A program made the position numbers and the translations under genes. A stretch of DNA of 64,000 nucleotides, taken from NCBI GenBank assembly GCA_033065855.1, contig JAVXUO010000828.1, positions 1-64,000 on the forward strand, given 5' to 3'. The notes under the pieces were generated by a model. That model had not been told where the DNA came from, ran no database searches, and was given only the letters and a program-made list of their open reading frames with translations. Every line of letters begins with the position of its first letter. The stretch's first letter is position 1. This DNA comes from Escallonia rubra. Taxonomy: Eukaryota > Streptophyta > Magnoliopsida > Escalloniales > Escalloniaceae. Below are positions 62,401-64,000 of the stretch, piece by piece.

Positions 62401-63509
62401 TGGCCTAAATGATTAGGGAGGCTATTATTGGTTGATGATATGTTATTCTACACAAAAAGCATTTAGGTTATGAGGCTTTTGTCACTTCACATAGTAAGAT
62501 CTCGTCACGCCGTCGATTTGCAGGGTAGGTATATACGTACACGATAACCTTACGAACCCATTGATGGCTTCCCATCACCCTCTTGATTATATGCAAAGGA
62601 ACTTAGGTAGGAACCTCCTTGTACAAGTGGAAAATTATTACTAACTTTAAACTTTAAAGCAACCCGATCCAAGTTGTTGAAGCAATGATGCATATGTTGG
62701 GTGCATCTGTTAACATCTTAAGTTTATACAGTTTCAGTATCGGCTGTTCGATTTGACCAAGTCTTGAGTTTGATACTTCTGTTGTATTTTTATGCACTTG
62801 GTGGAATATACCTTGATTTATTTCTCATTGATTTGTCTCTCCAAGTGCAATCATCTATTATCGTTAGGACCACACAGCCCCCCACCCTTTATTGTCCTTG
62901 AATCCACCGATTGTTCTTTAAATCGCGTTGGTGGTTCGTTGTTATGGTGGTGGGGGCTGAGGTGGTGGTGATTGTGATGGTAGGTAGGGCGACCATGGGG
63001 GCTGCAGTGGTAGGTGGGGCGGCCATACAGGCTGCCAACGTGATAGTAGTGACGGTAGGGAATAATTGTGGCGATTGGGGAATGATGGCGACAGTGGCTA
63101 AGGTATGGTGGTGGTGACTAGGGGAGAATGAGAAAGGAATTATTAGGGTTGGAACTGTGAACTCAAATGAATTTTCTACTCTTAATAAACTAACACATGA
63201 TTTCAAATAAGGCATAACAGCCTTTTTCATTAATTGCCGTAGAAAAGCTTTTTACCCGTTTTGTGGCACTGATTTAGTGCAAACATTTCCATGCCTCCAA
63301 GCATAATATTTATCGTCAATCAATTGTTTACCAAGGGGAAAAAATTTCCCTGAAAGGAACCACTCTACTCTTAGTAAGCGGAGCAACTTTCACGGACCAT
63401 CAATCCATGGACCTGTTTATCTTGATTATGAGTCTAATTGACTTCGCGATAGGCCACGGTCTTAGAATTGGACTCTATCAAACCTAGAGATTAAACGGAG
63501 AAATAAATT

Positions 63510-63710
63510 TTGGTTCCTACTCAAGTTGTAGGAATGTTCCCCCAATCTCGTGTATAGTAACAATTAATAGTCACTAAATGTTTGTAATTATTTTTCTTCT
63601 AATACTTTCAGCGACAATTATTAGTAGTACTTTTTTAGCTTCACTAAATAAAAGTTACTAGAAACATTTAGAGACAATTGATTGTCGCTATATAGGGATA
63701 GAAGGAAAAT
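63510..63710. repeat. Dispersed repeat related to 651-1665 and 7580-7770
   Basis: Carries GTTGTAGGAA, TATAGTAACAATTAATAGTC, CACTAAATGTT, TTTTTAGCTTCACT and a palindrome GACAATTGATTGTC in the order seen in the other copies. Confidence 0.5.
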
Positions 63711-64000
63711 TCTTCCAATCGAGATAACAGCCAAATATTTTTCTTAAACGGAGACTCATAATGAAAATATTTTTCTTAAACGGAGACTCATAATGAAACT
63801 ATGTGGGCTTCAAACTCATAACACATACCAATTCTGGAGACTCCAAGTCTTAACAAGTTCATTTCTTACATATATGTTTATATGCAATATAGACCGTGAC
63901 AAAGGCAACACAACATGCTGAAGAAAAGAAAGGTCAGTGAAAGACATAACCCAAGACTCTTGATTTGCTAGCAGCGATTGCTATGTGACAGCTGGATGCC

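Larger units (their letters stand above)
58218..64000. other. LBD upstream region and gene-free right edge
   Basis: Holds the tandem 54-bp repeat, the (GA)n tract and AT-rich sequence. From about 62900 to 63120 the plus strand is GGTGGT-rich, like 6000-7200. Short frames here match no known family and no exon series could be assembled. Confidence 0.5.

Noticed and set aside
1-64000. CRISPR arrays, operons, riboswitches, LTR retrotransposons
   Set aside because: No regularly spaced repeats, polycistronic layout or paired long terminal direct repeats were seen. The window is eukaryotic nuclear DNA.

Overview
This is nuclear DNA from a flowering plant, most likely a eudicot. The genes are split by AT-rich GT..AG introns, the protein families are land-plant ones, and the spacers hold MITEs, MULE- and hAT-like elements, LINE remnants and tRNA-derived SINEs. 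Nothing bacterial, plastid or viral was recognised, and the sequence alone does not fix the species.

Six host genes could be modelled from start to stop. In order they are: a raffinose synthase of the RFS5 type (+, 2200-5449, 4 exons, 774 aa); a DUF1421/FLOE-family prion-like protein (+, 13675-19867, 3 coding exons, 532 aa); RST1, the plant focadhesin-like protein (-, 41142 down to 21426, 25 exons, 1857 aa); a Swd2/WDR82-type WD40 protein of the APRF1/S2L family (+, 45456-50976, 10 exons, 333 aa); an oleosin (-, 52763 to 52233, one exon, 176 aa); and a class I LOB-domain protein, probably LBD25 (-, 58217 to 57657, one exon, 186 aa). In every multi-exon model the splice phases close, all introns are GT..AG, and no frame break is seen.

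The remaining sequence is mostly transposon-derived. From left to right it holds: a tandem ~0.5-kb duplication before the raffinose synthase promoter; a long-TIR MULE with a 9-bp target duplication (6587-7382); an old LINE (about 9540-13350) interrupted by a Pack-MULE-like element (10410-11506, 9-bp target duplication) and a MITE; a hAT-like element in FLOE intron 1 (14491-15188); a Stowaway-like MITE in RST1 intron 8; a ~3.7-kb long-inverted-repeat element between RST1 and APRF1, with a 5'-truncated LINE nested in it (43606-44526); and two copies of one SINE family in opposite orientations near 55-56 kb. The last 5.5 kb has no gene that could be supported.

The host genes do not form an operon. 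Two points connect them. First, their order appears to keep an ancestral block: as recalled from Arabidopsis locus numbers, LBD25, OLEO4 and RST1 are consecutive (At3g27650-70), APRF1 and a FLOE gene are neighbours (At5g14530-40), and RFS5 lies close to OLEO2 (At5g40390/At5g40420). Second, three of the six (raffinose synthase, FLOE, oleosin) belong to families tied to seed filling, desiccation or hydration. Shared regulation is only a hypothesis.
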